From Marivivens donghaensis (GTDB lineage: Bacteria; Pseudomonadota; Alphaproteobacteria; Rhodobacterales; Rhodobacteraceae): a stretch of 64,000 nt of DNA. Positions 38,725-47,848 of this stretch are shown here, one piece after another; position 1 is the stretch's first letter; every line of letters begins with the position of its first letter. The notes under the pieces were generated by a model. That model was not told where the DNA came from. It saw only the letters and a program-made list of their open reading frames with translations, and did not search any database. Where the stretch lies: NCBI RefSeq assembly GCF_011806565.1, contig NZ_JAATOP010000008.1, forward strand, positions 98,488 to 162,487. Reading direction: 5' to 3'. The position numbers were made by a program, and so were the translations under genes.

Positions 38725-40155
38725 TTACGAGGACAGAGTGCGGCGCAGCAGCTCCAATTCATCCGAAAGCTGGCTGTCGGCCTCGCGAAGCTCGTCGATG
38801 CGGCGCACACCGTGCATGACGGTAGTGTGGTCGCGGCCACCGAACTTGCGGCCGATTTCCGGCAGCGAACGGTTGGTGAGGCGCTTTGCCAGCCACATCG
38901 CGACCTGACGCGGACGTGCGTAGGCACGCAGACGCTTGGGGCCGACGAGGTCGGACAGACGGATGTTGAAGTGTTCGGCCACAGCGCGCTGGATCTCGTC
39001 GATGGTGACGCGGCGGTCGGTGGATTTCAGCAGGTCGGCCAGACAGTCCTGCGTCATGTCGAGGGTGATCGGCTTTCCGACCAGCGACGCCATGGCAAAG
39101 AGACGGTTCAGCGCGCCTTCAAGAACGCGGACGTTCGACGAAATGCGGTGCGCGAGGAATTCCAGAACGCCGTCTTCGATTTCGAGGCCGGGGAACTGCG
39201 AGTGGAACATCTCTGCCTTGGTTTGCAGGATACCCATACGGAGTTCGAAATCGGTCGGGTGCAGGTCGACGACAAGGCCGCACTGAAGGCGCGACTTGAT
39301 GCGGTCTTCGAGGTCCTTGATCTCGCCCGGTGCGCGGTCGGCGGAGATGATGATCTGCTTACGGGATTCGACCAGCGCGTTGAACGTGTGGAAGAATTCT
39401 TCCTGCGTGGAGTCCTTGCCCGCGATGAACTGGACGTCATCGACCATGAGCACGTCCACGGAGCGGAACATCTGTTTGAAGTCGATCATACGGCGGTCTT
39501 TGAGCGCCGAGATGAAGCGGTACATGAACTGCTCTGCCGACAGATAGACCACATTGAGGTTCGGGTCGCGGCGGCGGAGTTCATGGGCAACGGCGTGCAT
39601 CAGGTGGGTCTTACCCAGACCGACGCCGCCATAAAGGAACAGCGGGTTGAAGGTGACGGGGCCACCTTCGGCAACGCGGCGGGCTGCGGCGTGCGCCAGC
39701 TCGTTCGGCTTGCCGACGACGAAGTTGTCGAAGGTGTAGCGCGGGTCGAGCTGCGAATCCGGCAGCATACCGTCTTCGGCATAGGACGAACGCGCGGCAG
39801 GTGCGCTTTCGGTTTTCGTCTTGGCCGATTTGGTCGGTGCAGTGGGAGCGGCTTGTTTCGACATGGCAGGACGCATCGCGGCAGCCGTCGGGCGGATGCG
39901 GAACGACAGGCGTTCGGCAGGCACATCGAGGCGGCGGAACAGATACAGGATCTGGTCAGCGTAATTCTGGGTGACGTAGTTGCCGTAGAAAGAGGTCGGC
40001 GCGACGAACTGTGCGACGCCATCCGAAACTTCTACGAATTCCAGCGGTTCGATCCAGTTGGCGAAGTTTCCTGCCCCAATCGTGTTCCTGAGGGTTTCGC
40101 AAATATTGCCCCAGAGTTCTTTTGTCATTTCCTGCCTGTCCATTTCGGTCGTCAC
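38725..40155 (-). CDS. dnaA: Chromosomal replication initiator DnaA
   Basis: DnaA opens the replication origin. The 476-residue protein has domain I (ELWGNICETLRNTIG), an Ala/Thr/Lys-rich linker (about 95-125), the AAA+ domain with Walker A GGVGLGKT (176-183) and VDDVQFIAGK, and the domain IV signature GRDHTTVMHGVRRI that reads DnaA boxes. Start choice is open: GTG at 40155 (used here), or ATG at 40143 or 40128; the last is the start most homologues use (MTKELWG). A long, gene-poor leader of about 480 bases lies upstream. Confidence 0.98.
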   Translation of the reverse strand: MTTEMDRQEMTKELWGNICETLRNTIGAGNFANWIEPLEFVEVSDGVAQFVAPTSFYGNYVTQNYADQILYLFRRLDVPAERLSFRIRPTAAAMRPAMSKQAAPTAPTKSAKTKTESAPAARSSYAEDGMLPDSQLDPRYTFDNFVVGKPNELAHAAARRVAEGGPVTFNPLFLYGGVGLGKTHLMHAVAHELRRRDPNLNVVYLSAEQFMYRFISALKDRRMIDFKQMFRSVDVLMVDDVQFIAGKDSTQEEFFHTFNALVESRKQIIISADRAPGEIKDLEDRIKSRLQCGLVVDLHPTDFELRMGILQTKAEMFHSQFPGLEIEDGVLEFLAHRISSNVRVLEGALNRLFAMASLVGKPITLDMTQDCLADLLKSTDRRVTIDEIQRAVAEHFNIRLSDLVGPKRLRAYARPRQVAMWLAKRLTNRSLPEIGRKFGGRDHTTVMHGVRRIDELREADSQLSDELELLRRTLSS

Positions 40156-40640
40156 GTCTTCTTTGTTCGAGCGGGTTGCCCAACCCTTTCACATCGATCC
40201 GTAAGGACAAAAAAACTGTCGCTCGCCTGACTCCCACACCAGGCGACCAAGTCGCATTCTATGTCACTTACAGATGGCCATCGGCGTACTGATGCCGGCC
40301 TCGTACTTTACAAAACGGGGGCGTTGCCTTCGGGTCCGACCCGATTGCAGACAAGCCACGGCCATTGGCCCGCTACATACTCTGTAACGGCACCGTAGGA
40401 TCGTATGGTCTTAGCTCGTAGAGAGTGTATCGCACGTTAAGGTTGCAAAACGTGCGTACCCAATCACCGGCTTTCACCTGCTCCCCCAGGAACGATGTGA
40501 ATCGCCTCGTGAAGTTAGCAACGGGGTATAATCCCCTCAACACAACAACGATCTTGACTCTGGCTTTGGGCAAAAAGAATCTCTGCGCGCCTTAAAAACA
40601 AGGCCGCGCGAAAGGATAGGGTGGCACGATAGCCACAAAA
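40156..40640. other. Gene-poor region between rpsT and dnaA
   Basis: About 485 bases without a convincing gene. No sequence close to the DnaA box TTATCCACA was found on either strand. It holds four GANTC (CcrM-type) sites at 40229, 40499, 40556 and 40577, a GTGGC/GCCAC hairpin at 40621-40636 and an imperfect GC-rich hairpin near 40585-40610. It most likely carries the dnaA promoter and leader; no -35/-10 pair stands out. Confidence 0.5.
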
Positions 40641-40667
40641 AAAACGCACCCGATTTGGGTGCGTTTT
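40641..40667 (-). terminator. rpsT terminator
   Basis: AAAACGCACCC and GGGTGCGTTTT form an 11-base stem with a 5-base loop. On the minus strand a run of eight T follows, a strong intrinsic terminator just downstream of rpsT. Confidence 0.92.
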
Positions 40668-40710
40668 GTTCCCCTTGTATCAAGGGAAATTCACCGTTCT
40701 GTGAGCAGAA

Positions 40711-40974
40711 TCAAGCGAGTGCTTTTACACGCGATGCGAGACGCGAGATCTTGCGCGAAGCGGTGTTCTTGTGAACGACGCCCTTGGTGACGCCGCGCAT
40801 CAGTTCCGGCTGAGCAGCCTTCAGAGCGGCAGCAGCAGCAGCCTGATCGCCCGATGCGATGGCTTCTTCGACTTTGCGGAGGTAGGTGCGAATGCGCGAA
40901 CGGCGCATTTTGTTGACTGCGAAGCGGCGTTCGTTCTGACGTGCGCGCTTTTTGGACTGGGGCGTGTTTGCCAT
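40711..40974 (-). CDS. rpsT: 30S ribosomal protein S20
   Basis: S20 is a small basic protein that binds 16S rRNA early in 30S assembly. The 87-residue sequence starts at [16 protein letters not shown]; a longer upstream reading is not supported, since GGGAAG lies 7 bases before this ATG. The Arg/Lys-rich first helix and Ala-rich second helix match the family. It is followed by a strong terminator and lies upstream of dnaA on the same strand, the usual alphaproteobacterial placement. Confidence 0.98.
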   Translation of the reverse strand: MANTPQSKKRARQNERRFAVNKMRRSRIRTYLRKVEEAIASGDQAAAAAALKAAQPELMRGVTKGVVHKNTASRKISRLASRVKALA

Positions 40975-41094
40975 GTTCGTCTTCCCTTTCGAGGGTCCGC
41001 GGGGGACCATAATAGAATATCGTTAGCGCAACGGGCCCCACCGGGTTTTACGAACCGGCTGATTCTGGCCTAGCGGGCCTCACGCGCATGTATC

Positions 41095-41119
41095 GGGCGG
41101 CGTTTAATGCCCGCCGCCC
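41095..41119 (-). terminator. Inverted repeat after the enoyl-CoA hydratase gene
   Basis: GGGCGGCG (41095-41102) and CGCCGCCC (41112-41119) pair over 8 bases with a 9-base loop, just after the hydratase stop. No T-run follows, so termination here is uncertain. Confidence 0.4.
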
Positions 41120-41134
41120 TAAAAGGCAAGTGTT

Positions 41135-41911
41135 TTAGCGGTCGCGGAACTGCGGCTCTCGCTTCTCGAGGAACGCGGCCATGCCTTCCTTCTGATCTTC
41201 GGTCGCGAAGAGCGAGTAGAAGATCGCGCGCTCGTAGGCGAGACCGTCTTCGAGCGGCACTTCGTAGGCGCGGTTCACGCAGTCCTTCGCAGCGGCGGCG
41301 GCCAGCAGCGATTTCTCTGCGATCTTCTCGGCAGCCGAAGCGACTTCTTCTTTCAGCTTCTTGAGCGGAACGACACGGGACACGAGGCCCGAGCGCTCGG
41401 CTTCTTCGGCATCCATGAAACGGCCGGTCAGGTGCATGTCCATCGATTTGGACTTGCCGACGTAGCGGGTCAGACGCTGGGTGCCGCCGATACCGGCGAT
41501 GACGCCGAGGTTGATCTCGGGCTGGCCGAATTTGGCGTTGTCAGCGGCGATGATGAAGTCGCACATCATGGCCAGCTCGCAACCGCCGCCCAGCGCGTAG
41601 CCGGCCACAGCCGCCACGATCGGCTTCTTGATGTTGTTGAAGCGCTCGCCTTCGGTGGCAAAGAACTTCTCGGTGTACATATCGACGAAGGACTTCTTCG
41701 ACATTTCCGAGATGTCGGCGCCAGCGGCAAATGCCTTCTCGGAGCCGGTGATAACGATGCAGCGCACCTTCTCATTCTGGTCGGCAGCTTCGAGCGCCGA
41801 ACACAGTTCGCCCAAAAGCTGGGAGTTGAGAGCGTTGAGAGCCTCGGGTCGGTTCAGGGTAATCGTGGCGACATACGCCTGAACGTCCACGATGATCGTC
41901 TCGTAAGCCAT
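41135..41911 (-). CDS. Enoyl-CoA hydratase
   Basis: A 258-residue crotonase that adds water to trans-2-enoyl-CoA in beta-oxidation and related routes. Oxyanion-hole segments AAGADISEM and [15 protein letters not shown] are present, with both catalytic glutamates: one in GGGCELAM and one in [19 protein letters not shown]. Length and motifs match short-chain (FadB1/Ech) enzymes. It lies 63 bases after mutM on the same strand. Confidence 0.95.
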   Translation of the reverse strand: MAYETIIVDVQAYVATITLNRPEALNALNSQLLGELCSALEAADQNEKVRCIVITGSEKAFAAGADISEMSKKSFVDMYTEKFFATEGERFNNIKKPIVAAVAGYALGGGCELAMMCDFIIAADNAKFGQPEINLGVIAGIGGTQRLTRYVGKSKSMDMHLTGRFMDAEEAERSGLVSRVVPLKKLKEEVASAAEKIAEKSLLAAAAAKDCVNRAYEVPLEDGLAYERAIFYSLFATEDQKEGMAAFLEKREPQFRDR

Positions 41912-41974
41912 GAGCAGCCTCGGTAGCGGTTAACTTGAAACCAAGTGCTTAACACCGAGCCACGGGCGATCAAG

Positions 41975-42826
41975 CTATCTTTGGCATTGCGGACAGTGAA
42001 ACGTCGACCTACCGCTCTGGGCGAATCGCTCGATTTTGCTTTGGCATCCGTCGGTTAGGCACGATTCACCCTCCCTGTCGTACACCTTGAAAGTGTGTTG
42101 GAAATACCCCAGTTCACCGTCCGCTTGGCGGTAGTCGCGTAAAGAAGAACCGCCTGCTTCTATAGCATCCGCCAAAACTTCGCGTATCAGCGGCACGAGT
42201 CCCGCGACCTCACGTTGGGTCAGGCTTCCGGCTAGGCGAGCGGGGGCGATTCCCGCGCGGTAGAGCACTTCGCAGACGTAGATATTGCCCAGACCGGCGA
42301 CGATTTTCTGGTCCAGCAGCGCGGTTTTGATCGGGGATTTGCGACCCGCCAGCCGCTCCACCAGATAGGATTCGTTGAAGTCGTTGCCGAAGGGCTCCGG
42401 CCCGATTCCCTTGAGCAGCCAGTGATCGGCCTGCCCTTCGGTCGCCATCAGGTCCATTGCACCAAAGCGGCGGGCATCGTTGAAGGTGACGCGCGCGCCG
42501 TTGTCCATGTCGAAGACCACATGGTCGTGTTTTGCCGGCGTCGGGTGCGGATGGTGGAATTCACCGATCGTATGGCCCGACACCGTCATGCGGCCCGACA
42601 TGCCAAGGTGGATCAGCAGCGTCTCCCCACTATCGAGGTCCGCGAGGATGTATTTCGAGCGGCGGCGCAGCGCGTTGATGCGCTTGCCTGTCAGACGCTC
42701 TGCCATACGCTCCGGAAATGGCCAGCGCAGATCGGGGCGGTTCACCGCGGCATTGGAAATCAGGGCGCTTTCCATCGCGGGAAGGAGACCTTTGCGGACG
42801 GTTTCGACTTCGGGAAGTTCGGGCAT
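41975..42826 (-). CDS. mutM: Formamidopyrimidine-DNA glycosylase (Fpg)
   Basis: MutM removes oxidised purines such as 8-oxoguanine. The 283-residue protein must begin [13 protein letters not shown], because the processed N-terminal Pro is the catalytic nucleophile; the longer open frame upstream is not used. Glu3, the RRSKYIL lysine region and the C-terminal zinc finger (Cys-x4-Cys ... CPQC) are complete. It is divergent from ubiE with a 175-base gap. Confidence 0.97.
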   Translation of the reverse strand: MPELPEVETVRKGLLPAMESALISNAAVNRPDLRWPFPERMAERLTGKRINALRRRSKYILADLDSGETLLIHLGMSGRMTVSGHTIGEFHHPHPTPAKHDHVVFDMDNGARVTFNDARRFGAMDLMATEGQADHWLLKGIGPEPFGNDFNESYLVERLAGRKSPIKTALLDQKIVAGLGNIYVCEVLYRAGIAPARLAGSLTQREVAGLVPLIREVLADAIEAGGSSLRDYRQADGELGYFQHTFKVYDREGESCLTDGCQSKIERFAQSGRSTFHCPQCQR

Positions 42827-42950
42827 CTGGACCTTTCTAGACCTGTCGCACCCTAAATCGGGCCAAGTGGTGCCGTTTTTCAAGCCCCGCAGCATTTGAC
42901 GCGGGGCATGGGACGCCACATCTACGTGATGGATGCGGCACAAAGGGGGT

Positions 42951-42977
42951 TTGTCACCACCCCTGAAAGATTATAAC
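42951..42977 (+). promoter_or_regulatory. Possible ubiE promoter
   Basis: TTGTCA (42951-42956) and TATAAC (42972-42977) are 15 bases apart and lie about 30 bases before the ubiE start. The -10 is good and the spacing short. Confidence 0.35.
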
Positions 42978-43010
42978 CCGTCCCCGACCATCAGAAGGCT
43001 TATGTGCGAC

Positions 43011-43763
43011 ATGACCGAGACCCCCGAAAACACCACTCACTTCGGTTTCCAGACCGTCAAGGAAGAGGAAAAGGCCGGAAAGGTCCAAGGCGTCTTCACC
43101 TCGGTCGCCTCCAAGTACGACATCATGAACGACGTAATGAGCGTCGGCATCCACCGCGTCTGGAAGGACGCGATGATGGACTGGCTGGCCCCGCGCGGCG
43201 GTCAGAAGCTGCTCGACGTGGCTGGCGGCACCGGCGACATCTCGTTCCGTTTCCTCAAGCGTGCGGGCCACGGCCACGCCACCGTTTGCGATCTGACCGA
43301 GTCGATGCTGGTTGAAGGCCGCAAGCGTGCCGAAGCAGAAAGCATGGCCGAGAGCCTCGACTGGGTGGTCGGCGATGCGATGAAGCTGCCGTTCGCGGAC
43401 AACACCTTTGACGTCTACACCATCAGCTTCGGCATCCGTAACGTGACCCGCCCGCAGGAGGCGCTGAACGAGGCGTACCGCGTGCTGAAACCCGGTGGTC
43501 GCCTGATGGTACTGGAGTTCAGCCAGATCCCGAACGACATGCTGCAAAAGATGTACGACCTCTATTCGTTCAACGTCATCCCGCGGATGGGCAAGGTGAT
43601 CGCGGGCGATAGCGAGAGCTATCAGTACCTCGTGGAATCGATCCGTAACTTCCCCGATCAAGAAACCTTCCTCGGCATGGTGAAGAACGCGGGCTTCGAG
43701 AACGCCAAATACCGCAACCTGTCGATGGGCATTGCCTGCCTGCACTCCGGCTGGAAGATCTGA
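43011..43763 (+). CDS. ubiE: Ubiquinone/menaquinone C-methyltransferase
   Basis: UbiE is the SAM-dependent C-methyltransferase of ubiquinone synthesis. The 250-residue protein shows [26 protein letters not shown], the SAM-binding [14 protein letters not shown] and the post-motif [14 protein letters not shown]. The ATG at 43011 is chosen from homologue starts; an ATG three codons earlier (43002) is close to AGAAGG and also possible. Its stop overlaps the ubiB start by one base (TGATG), so the two are translated together. Confidence 0.97.
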   Translation: MTETPENTTHFGFQTVKEEEKAGKVQGVFTSVASKYDIMNDVMSVGIHRVWKDAMMDWLAPRGGQKLLDVAGGTGDISFRFLKRAGHGHATVCDLTESMLVEGRKRAEAESMAESLDWVVGDAMKLPFADNTFDVYTISFGIRNVTRPQEALNEAYRVLKPGGRLMVLEFSQIPNDMLQKMYDLYSFNVIPRMGKVIAGDSESYQYLVESIRNFPDQETFLGMVKNAGFENAKYRNLSMGIACLHSGWKI

Positions 43764-45298
43764 TGCGCGGTCCCCACAATATCTGGCGCCTGATCCGTAC
43801 CGGCGCGACGCTCGAACGCGCTGGCGCGATGAACCATGCGCTCGACGCTTTTGAGGCCGGTCCGCTGCTGCGCGCCGTGGCCCGCACGCTGGCGTTTCCG
43901 TTCCGCTGGCTCGGCTACAAAGGCGACCCGTCGCTGCCCCCCGTATCGCGTGCACTGACGGCGCTCGGCCCTGCCTACATCAAGTTCGGCCAGATCATGT
44001 CGACCCGCCCCGACGTGGTCGGCCCCGAGATGGCGAACGAACTGCGCGTCCTCCAAGACGCCCTGCCCCCCTTCCCCGTGGCGATCGCCGAGGAAGAAGT
44101 CGAGCGCGAGCTGGGCATCAAGGTCGACGACGTTTTCTCCGAATTCTCCGCCCCCGTGGCCGCCGCGTCCATCGCGCAGGTCCATAAGGCCGTGCTGAAG
44201 GACACAGGCGCAGAAGTCGCCGTGAAGGTCCTCCGCCCCGGTGTGGAGAAAGCGTTCCGCAAGGATATCGACGCGTTCTATTTTGCCGCGCAGATGGTCG
44301 AATTCCTCTCCCCGTCGTCGCGCCGCCTGCGCCCGATGGAGGTGATCCGCCACTTCGACGGAGTGGTTCAGGGAGAGCTGGACCTGCGGCTCGAAGCTTC
44401 CGGCGCGTCCGAATTCGAAGCCAACACGGCGGGCGATACGGGCTTCTCTGTCCCGCCGGTCTTCTGGCACCTATCGTCCCGCCGCGTGATGACGCTGGGC
44501 TGGGTCGAGGGCGTCGGCTCCGGTGATAACGACGCGATCGACGCCGCAGGACATGACCGCGCGCGTCTCGGTGCCCGCGTTCTGGAGCTGTTTCTGCTCC
44601 ACGCACTTCGCGACGGTTTCTTCCATGCTGACATGCATCAGGGCAACCTGAAGATCAGTGAAAACGGTGACATCATCGCCTATGACTTTGGAATCATGGG
44701 CAGAATTGATGAATATACACGGCGTGTATACGCTGAAATCCTGTTCGGTTTCATCCGCCGTGACTACCGCCGCGTGGCCGAGGTTCACTTCGAAGCGGGC
44801 TATGTCCCTGCCAATCAGGACATGGACGAATTCGCCCGCGCGCTGCGTGCGGTGGGCGAGCCAATATTTGGTATGGATGCCTCGCGCATCTCGATGGGTC
44901 GCCTGCTGTCCTACCTGTTCGAAGTCACCGAACGTTTCGGCATGCAGACCCGCACCGAGCTGATCCTGCTGCAACGCACGATGGTCGTTGTCGAAGGCGT
45001 GGCCCGTTCGCTCGACCCGCATATCAACATCTGGGAAGTCGCCCAGCCCATCGTCGAGGACTACATCAAGGAAAGCATCGGCCCCAAAGCCGTCATCCGC
45101 GATCTGTCCCGCACCGCGCTAGTCCTCGCCCGTTTCGGCCCCCGCCTGCCCGAACTTGCGCAGGCAGCATTGGTGAAGCAGGGCCATAACTCCGGTGACG
45201 ATGAAGAGAACACTCACCGCCACGGCTGGTGGTTCGTTGGCGGCGCTGCGGCCTCGGGTCTGGTGATCTGGCTTCTGGCGCTTTCGGGCGCGTTCTAA
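43763..45298 (+). CDS. ubiB: Ubiquinone biosynthesis accessory kinase-like protein UbiB
   Basis: UbiB is an atypical protein-kinase-like ATPase needed for ubiquinone synthesis. The 511-residue protein has the KxGQ motif (PAYIKFGQIMSTRPDVV), an A-rich nucleotide loop (AAASIAQVHKAVL), the catalytic-loop-like HADMHQGNLKI and DFGIMGRID, and a C-terminal membrane helix. A local AT-rich stretch around 44700-44740 holds a palindrome of unclear meaning. It follows ubiE directly and converges on flgD with a 4-base overlap. Confidence 0.96.
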   Translation: MRGPHNIWRLIRTGATLERAGAMNHALDAFEAGPLLRAVARTLAFPFRWLGYKGDPSLPPVSRALTALGPAYIKFGQIMSTRPDVVGPEMANELRVLQDALPPFPVAIAEEEVERELGIKVDDVFSEFSAPVAAASIAQVHKAVLKDTGAEVAVKVLRPGVEKAFRKDIDAFYFAAQMVEFLSPSSRRLRPMEVIRHFDGVVQGELDLRLEASGASEFEANTAGDTGFSVPPVFWHLSSRRVMTLGWVEGVGSGDNDAIDAAGHDRARLGARVLELFLLHALRDGFFHADMHQGNLKISENGDIIAYDFGIMGRIDEYTRRVYAEILFGFIRRDYRRVAEVHFEAGYVPANQDMDEFARALRAVGEPIFGMDASRISMGRLLSYLFEVTERFGMQTRTELILLQRTMVVVEGVARSLDPHINIWEVAQPIVEDYIKESIGPKAVIRDLSRTALVLARFGPRLPELAQAALVKQGHNSGDDEENTHRHGWWFVGGAAASGLVIWLLALSGAF

Positions 45299-45912
45299 CC
45301 TCGCAGACCGCTGATCGAGGCGGCGGGCGCTGTTCCGCCGCTTTCGAACACGAGCACCGGTCCGCTGGCGTCGCTGCGGACCTCTACCACCCGCGCATAG
45401 ACCGACGCTGTGGTCGTCGCGGTCAGGGTGTCCCCTTCGTACGATTCGAGCGCGAAGCTGTGGGTGCCTTGCGCCTCGCCGCTCCAGTTGATCGTGCTGC
45501 CCGCCACGCTCACGGGCATCCGCTGCACCTCGAACCCATTCTCATCCCTGACCACAAGGTCTGCGCTGTCCGCCCCTCCGGCGGCTGGCGGGATTTCGAC
45601 GGTGATCGGCGTGTTCGTATAGGTAACGGTAGTCGGCGCGAGCACCTCCTTGCCCACCATCCCCGCGAAATCCGCGAGCGAGGCAGAGGCCATCAGGTCG
45701 GACAGGCCGGTGAGTAGATCGTTGGTCATGACCTGCTGCTCGACCGCAGAGAACGTCGCCAGTTGTACGGCATAGTCCGACGGATCGGTCGGGTTCAGTG
45801 GGTCCTGATTCTGGAGCTGCACCGTGAACATCTTGAGAAAGGTATCAAAATCCGACCCGATCTTGGAGCGGGCGGACGGCGTTGTGGGCGTTGTGGCCGA
45901 AGTGACTTCCAT
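45295..45912 (-). CDS. flgD: Flagellar hook-capping protein FlgD
   Basis: FlgD caps the growing hook and guides subunit assembly. The 205-residue protein has the N-terminal signature DTFLKMFTVQLQNQDPLNPTD and ATFSAVEQQVMTNDLL, then a Tudor-like C-terminal part. The ATG has AGGAG 6 bases upstream. It lies 9 bases after fliK on the same strand, as usual. FlgE is not in view. Confidence 0.95.
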   Translation of the reverse strand: MEVTSATTPTTPSARSKIGSDFDTFLKMFTVQLQNQDPLNPTDPSDYAVQLATFSAVEQQVMTNDLLTGLSDLMASASLADFAGMVGKEVLAPTTVTYTNTPITVEIPPAAGGADSADLVVRDENGFEVQRMPVSVAGSTINWSGEAQGTHSFALESYEGDTLTATTTASVYARVVEVRSDASGPVLVFESGGTAPAASISGLRG

Positions 45913-45921
45913 TGGGGTCTC

Positions 45922-47082
45922 CTAAATTCGGATATCGATGCCGGTCGTGATGCGTGGTCGCTCTTGCGGCGCGTCATCGTGATGATGTTCTGTCGCCCTT
46001 TGCTGGCGTTTCTGCCGTTCGCCGCGTGCCTCGATGTTCACCGACAGGCTGGCAAACCCGCTGCGCACCATTTCGTCACTCAGTACCGGCAGTGCGCGCT
46101 GGACAGGTTCGATCATCTGCCGCTCGGTCGTGACCGTGACAATGGCGGAGTCGTCGGCCGTCTCGATCCTGAGCTTCACGGGCGCGTCCTTGCCCTGAGG
46201 GATATCGACTTCGATCACGTCGGCAGTTTCCGACGCAATGACGACACCGGGTTCGTCGGGGGTCGCGGCACGAAGGGGGGCAATGTCTGGGGCGGCGGGC
46301 ACCTCGGTGCGCTGTGCGGGCGGCTCGGACGCTCTGGTTGGCTGGGGGGCGGGTAACGGGAGCGACGGCGTTTGTGGAGCGTCTCGTTCGCGGGGGACGG
46401 CAAGCGGGGTATCGGCGCTGGGGTCCTCAGATGACTCTGGAGCGGCGGGTTCTGGGCAATCAGTCTGCTGCTCGGGCATCTGCGTTCCCGATTCGACATG
46501 AACTGGTGCCAGCGCAGCAGTTGGTCGCTCGGCTGGAGCGGTTTCGACTTGGGCCGTCTTTTTGACAGGCTGCGGTACGTCATCGTGGACTTTAGACCTG
46601 TCCACCGACTGCGTTGCGACCGGCGTGTTCGCCTCAGGTATTTGGGGCGGCGCAACCCTATCCGGCATTAGCGGCTCAATGGTTGGAGGTGCATCGCCAG
46701 GTGCCTCAGCATCCTCACGCGGGATCGGCACCTTGGCTGGTTCTGCTGTTTCCGCCGGTGGCTCATCGCTGCACGGCCGAGCAGGGATCTCAGTCAACAG
46801 TTGTGACTGTTCGGAGTCCGGCGTTGGTGTCGGTTCGCGGTTCGCCTGTGGGACTTCGGCCACCGGCGCATCAGGTACTTCAGCCTCTTCGACCGCCCCC
46901 TCTTCAAGCTTCTCAACGTCAACTTCAACCGCGGCCTCAGGAATAGGCTCAGGCTCCTCGACTTGCACCACTTCCCGCACCAACTCGGCGAAAACCGCTG
47001 CGAATTCCGCGCCGCTCTCGACGGGCGAGGCAGCCGATGGAATCGGGCAAATCGGCAGGTCTGGGATTTGAAACGGAATCAT
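45922..47082 (-). CDS. fliK: Flagellar hook-length control protein FliK
   Basis: FliK measures the hook and triggers the export switch. The 386-residue protein has a long low-complexity Pro/Glu/Ala-rich region (about 40-290), the ruler, and a C-terminal Flg_hook domain with VKLRIETADDSAIVTVTTER and VLSDEMVRSGF. The Pro-rich ruler is poorly conserved, so the identity rests on the C-terminal domain and the neighbour flgD. It is divergent from the rod-binding gene. Confidence 0.85.
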   Translation of the reverse strand: MIPFQIPDLPICPIPSAASPVESGAEFAAVFAELVREVVQVEEPEPIPEAAVEVDVEKLEEGAVEEAEVPDAPVAEVPQANREPTPTPDSEQSQLLTEIPARPCSDEPPAETAEPAKVPIPREDAEAPGDAPPTIEPLMPDRVAPPQIPEANTPVATQSVDRSKVHDDVPQPVKKTAQVETAPAERPTAALAPVHVESGTQMPEQQTDCPEPAAPESSEDPSADTPLAVPRERDAPQTPSLPLPAPQPTRASEPPAQRTEVPAAPDIAPLRAATPDEPGVVIASETADVIEVDIPQGKDAPVKLRIETADDSAIVTVTTERQMIEPVQRALPVLSDEMVRSGFASLSVNIEARGERQKRQQRATEHHHDDAPQERPRITTGIDIRI

Positions 47083-47176
47083 CGGGGCTCCTGTGGCTCT
47101 CGATTTGATAGCCGATGAAACTTACCGAATATTTACCGCCGCGTTTCATGCTTGCTCGGACAACAAAGGAGTGATC

Positions 47177-47392
47177 ATGCAAATCCCACCGACCGACCTG
47201 CGGCTTGCGGCGCAGAAAATCGAGAGCCAATTCCTGTCAGAGATGTTGAAACACACGGGTTTCGGCGGCGAACAGAACGGCGCGGAATTCGATACGTTCA
47301 TGCGTGATGCCGTTTCGGAAAAGCTCGTCGCGGCTGGCGGAATCGGTCTATCGCAGACCATCCTGACCGCACTGGAGGCCCGAAATGACTGA
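47177..47392 (+). CDS. Flagellar rod-binding protein (FlgJ N-terminal domain only)
   Basis: A 71-residue protein matching the rod-binding domain of FlgJ (AQKIESQFLSEMLKHTG ... SEKLVAAGGIGLSQTI). The muramidase domain of the enteric FlgJ is absent, as is common in alphaproteobacteria, where a separate transglycosylase cuts the wall. The ATG has AAAGGAG 6 bases upstream; a longer open frame upstream is not used. It overlaps the next gene by 8 bases. Confidence 0.85.
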   Translation: MQIPPTDLRLAAQKIESQFLSEMLKHTGFGGEQNGAEFDTFMRDAVSEKLVAAGGIGLSQTILTALEARND

Positions 47393-47687
47393 GGCAGCGC
47401 GCGTATTGAAGGCCCTCGCCGCCGACCGCGAGGCGATTATTCACGGACAATTCAATCTAAATCCTGTGGAGTTTGATGCAGCTCTCCTGACCGAGGCCGA
47501 AGCCGTGCAGATCAGGAAAGAAGCCGCGCGCAACCTCGCGCTTCTCCAGCGGGCGCAGGCCGGAATTTCCGTTGTGCGTCAGCGACTTGCCGATCTGTCC
47601 CTGCTTCAGGAGACGTTTGGCTATTATGATGCCGACGGGCGCAAAATGCCGCGCAAGTCGCGCAAAACGATCGATAGGCAGTCGTAA
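47385..47687 (+). CDS. Hypothetical flagellar protein (FlgN-like helical)
   Basis: A 100-residue helical, charged protein in the position where many alphaproteobacterial flagellar loci encode an FlgN-like export chaperone. The sequence ends with a very basic tail (KMPRKSRKT). It overlaps the rod-binding gene by 8 bases and precedes the flagellin gene. The FlgN link is inference from size, helix content and location. Confidence 0.6.
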   Translation: MTEAARVLKALAADREAIIHGQFNLNPVEFDAALLTEAEAVQIRKEAARNLALLQRAQAGISVVRQRLADLSLLQETFGYYDADGRKMPRKSRKTIDRQS

Positions 47688-47814
47688 AATTCGCGGGCCG
47701 TTAGGGGAATCTTAGAACCTGACCCGCACAGTCACTTCAGATCCCGAATGGATCGCCGGACACTCCGGACAGTCAGAACGACATTTCACCGAGCCGAACG
47801 GCTTTTGGAACACG

Positions 47815-47839
47815 GGCGCAAAAGCGCCAGCAAAAGGGA
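47815..47839 (+). promoter_or_regulatory. Flagellin leader hairpin and ribosome site
   Basis: GGCGC/GCGCC around AAAA (47815-47828) is followed by AAAGGGA (47833-47839) and the flagellin ATG at 47849. A second small hairpin (AGCCG/CGGCT, 47792-47803) lies upstream. In Caulobacter FlbT binds the flagellin 5' leader, so this is a plausible FlbT target. Confidence 0.4.
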
Positions 47840-47848
47840 CTCTGACTC

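Noticed and set aside
37416..38819. A 467-codon frame opposite dnaN
   Set aside because: Antisense shadow of a confident gene.
38812..40230. A 472-codon frame opposite dnaA
   Set aside because: Antisense shadow of a confident gene; no ribosome site or motif.
40373..40573. A 66-codon minus-strand frame in the dnaA leader that looks protein-like
   Set aside because: It has only a TTG start, no ribosome site, codons unlike the genome, and an open frame of this length is expected by chance in this lower-GC stretch.
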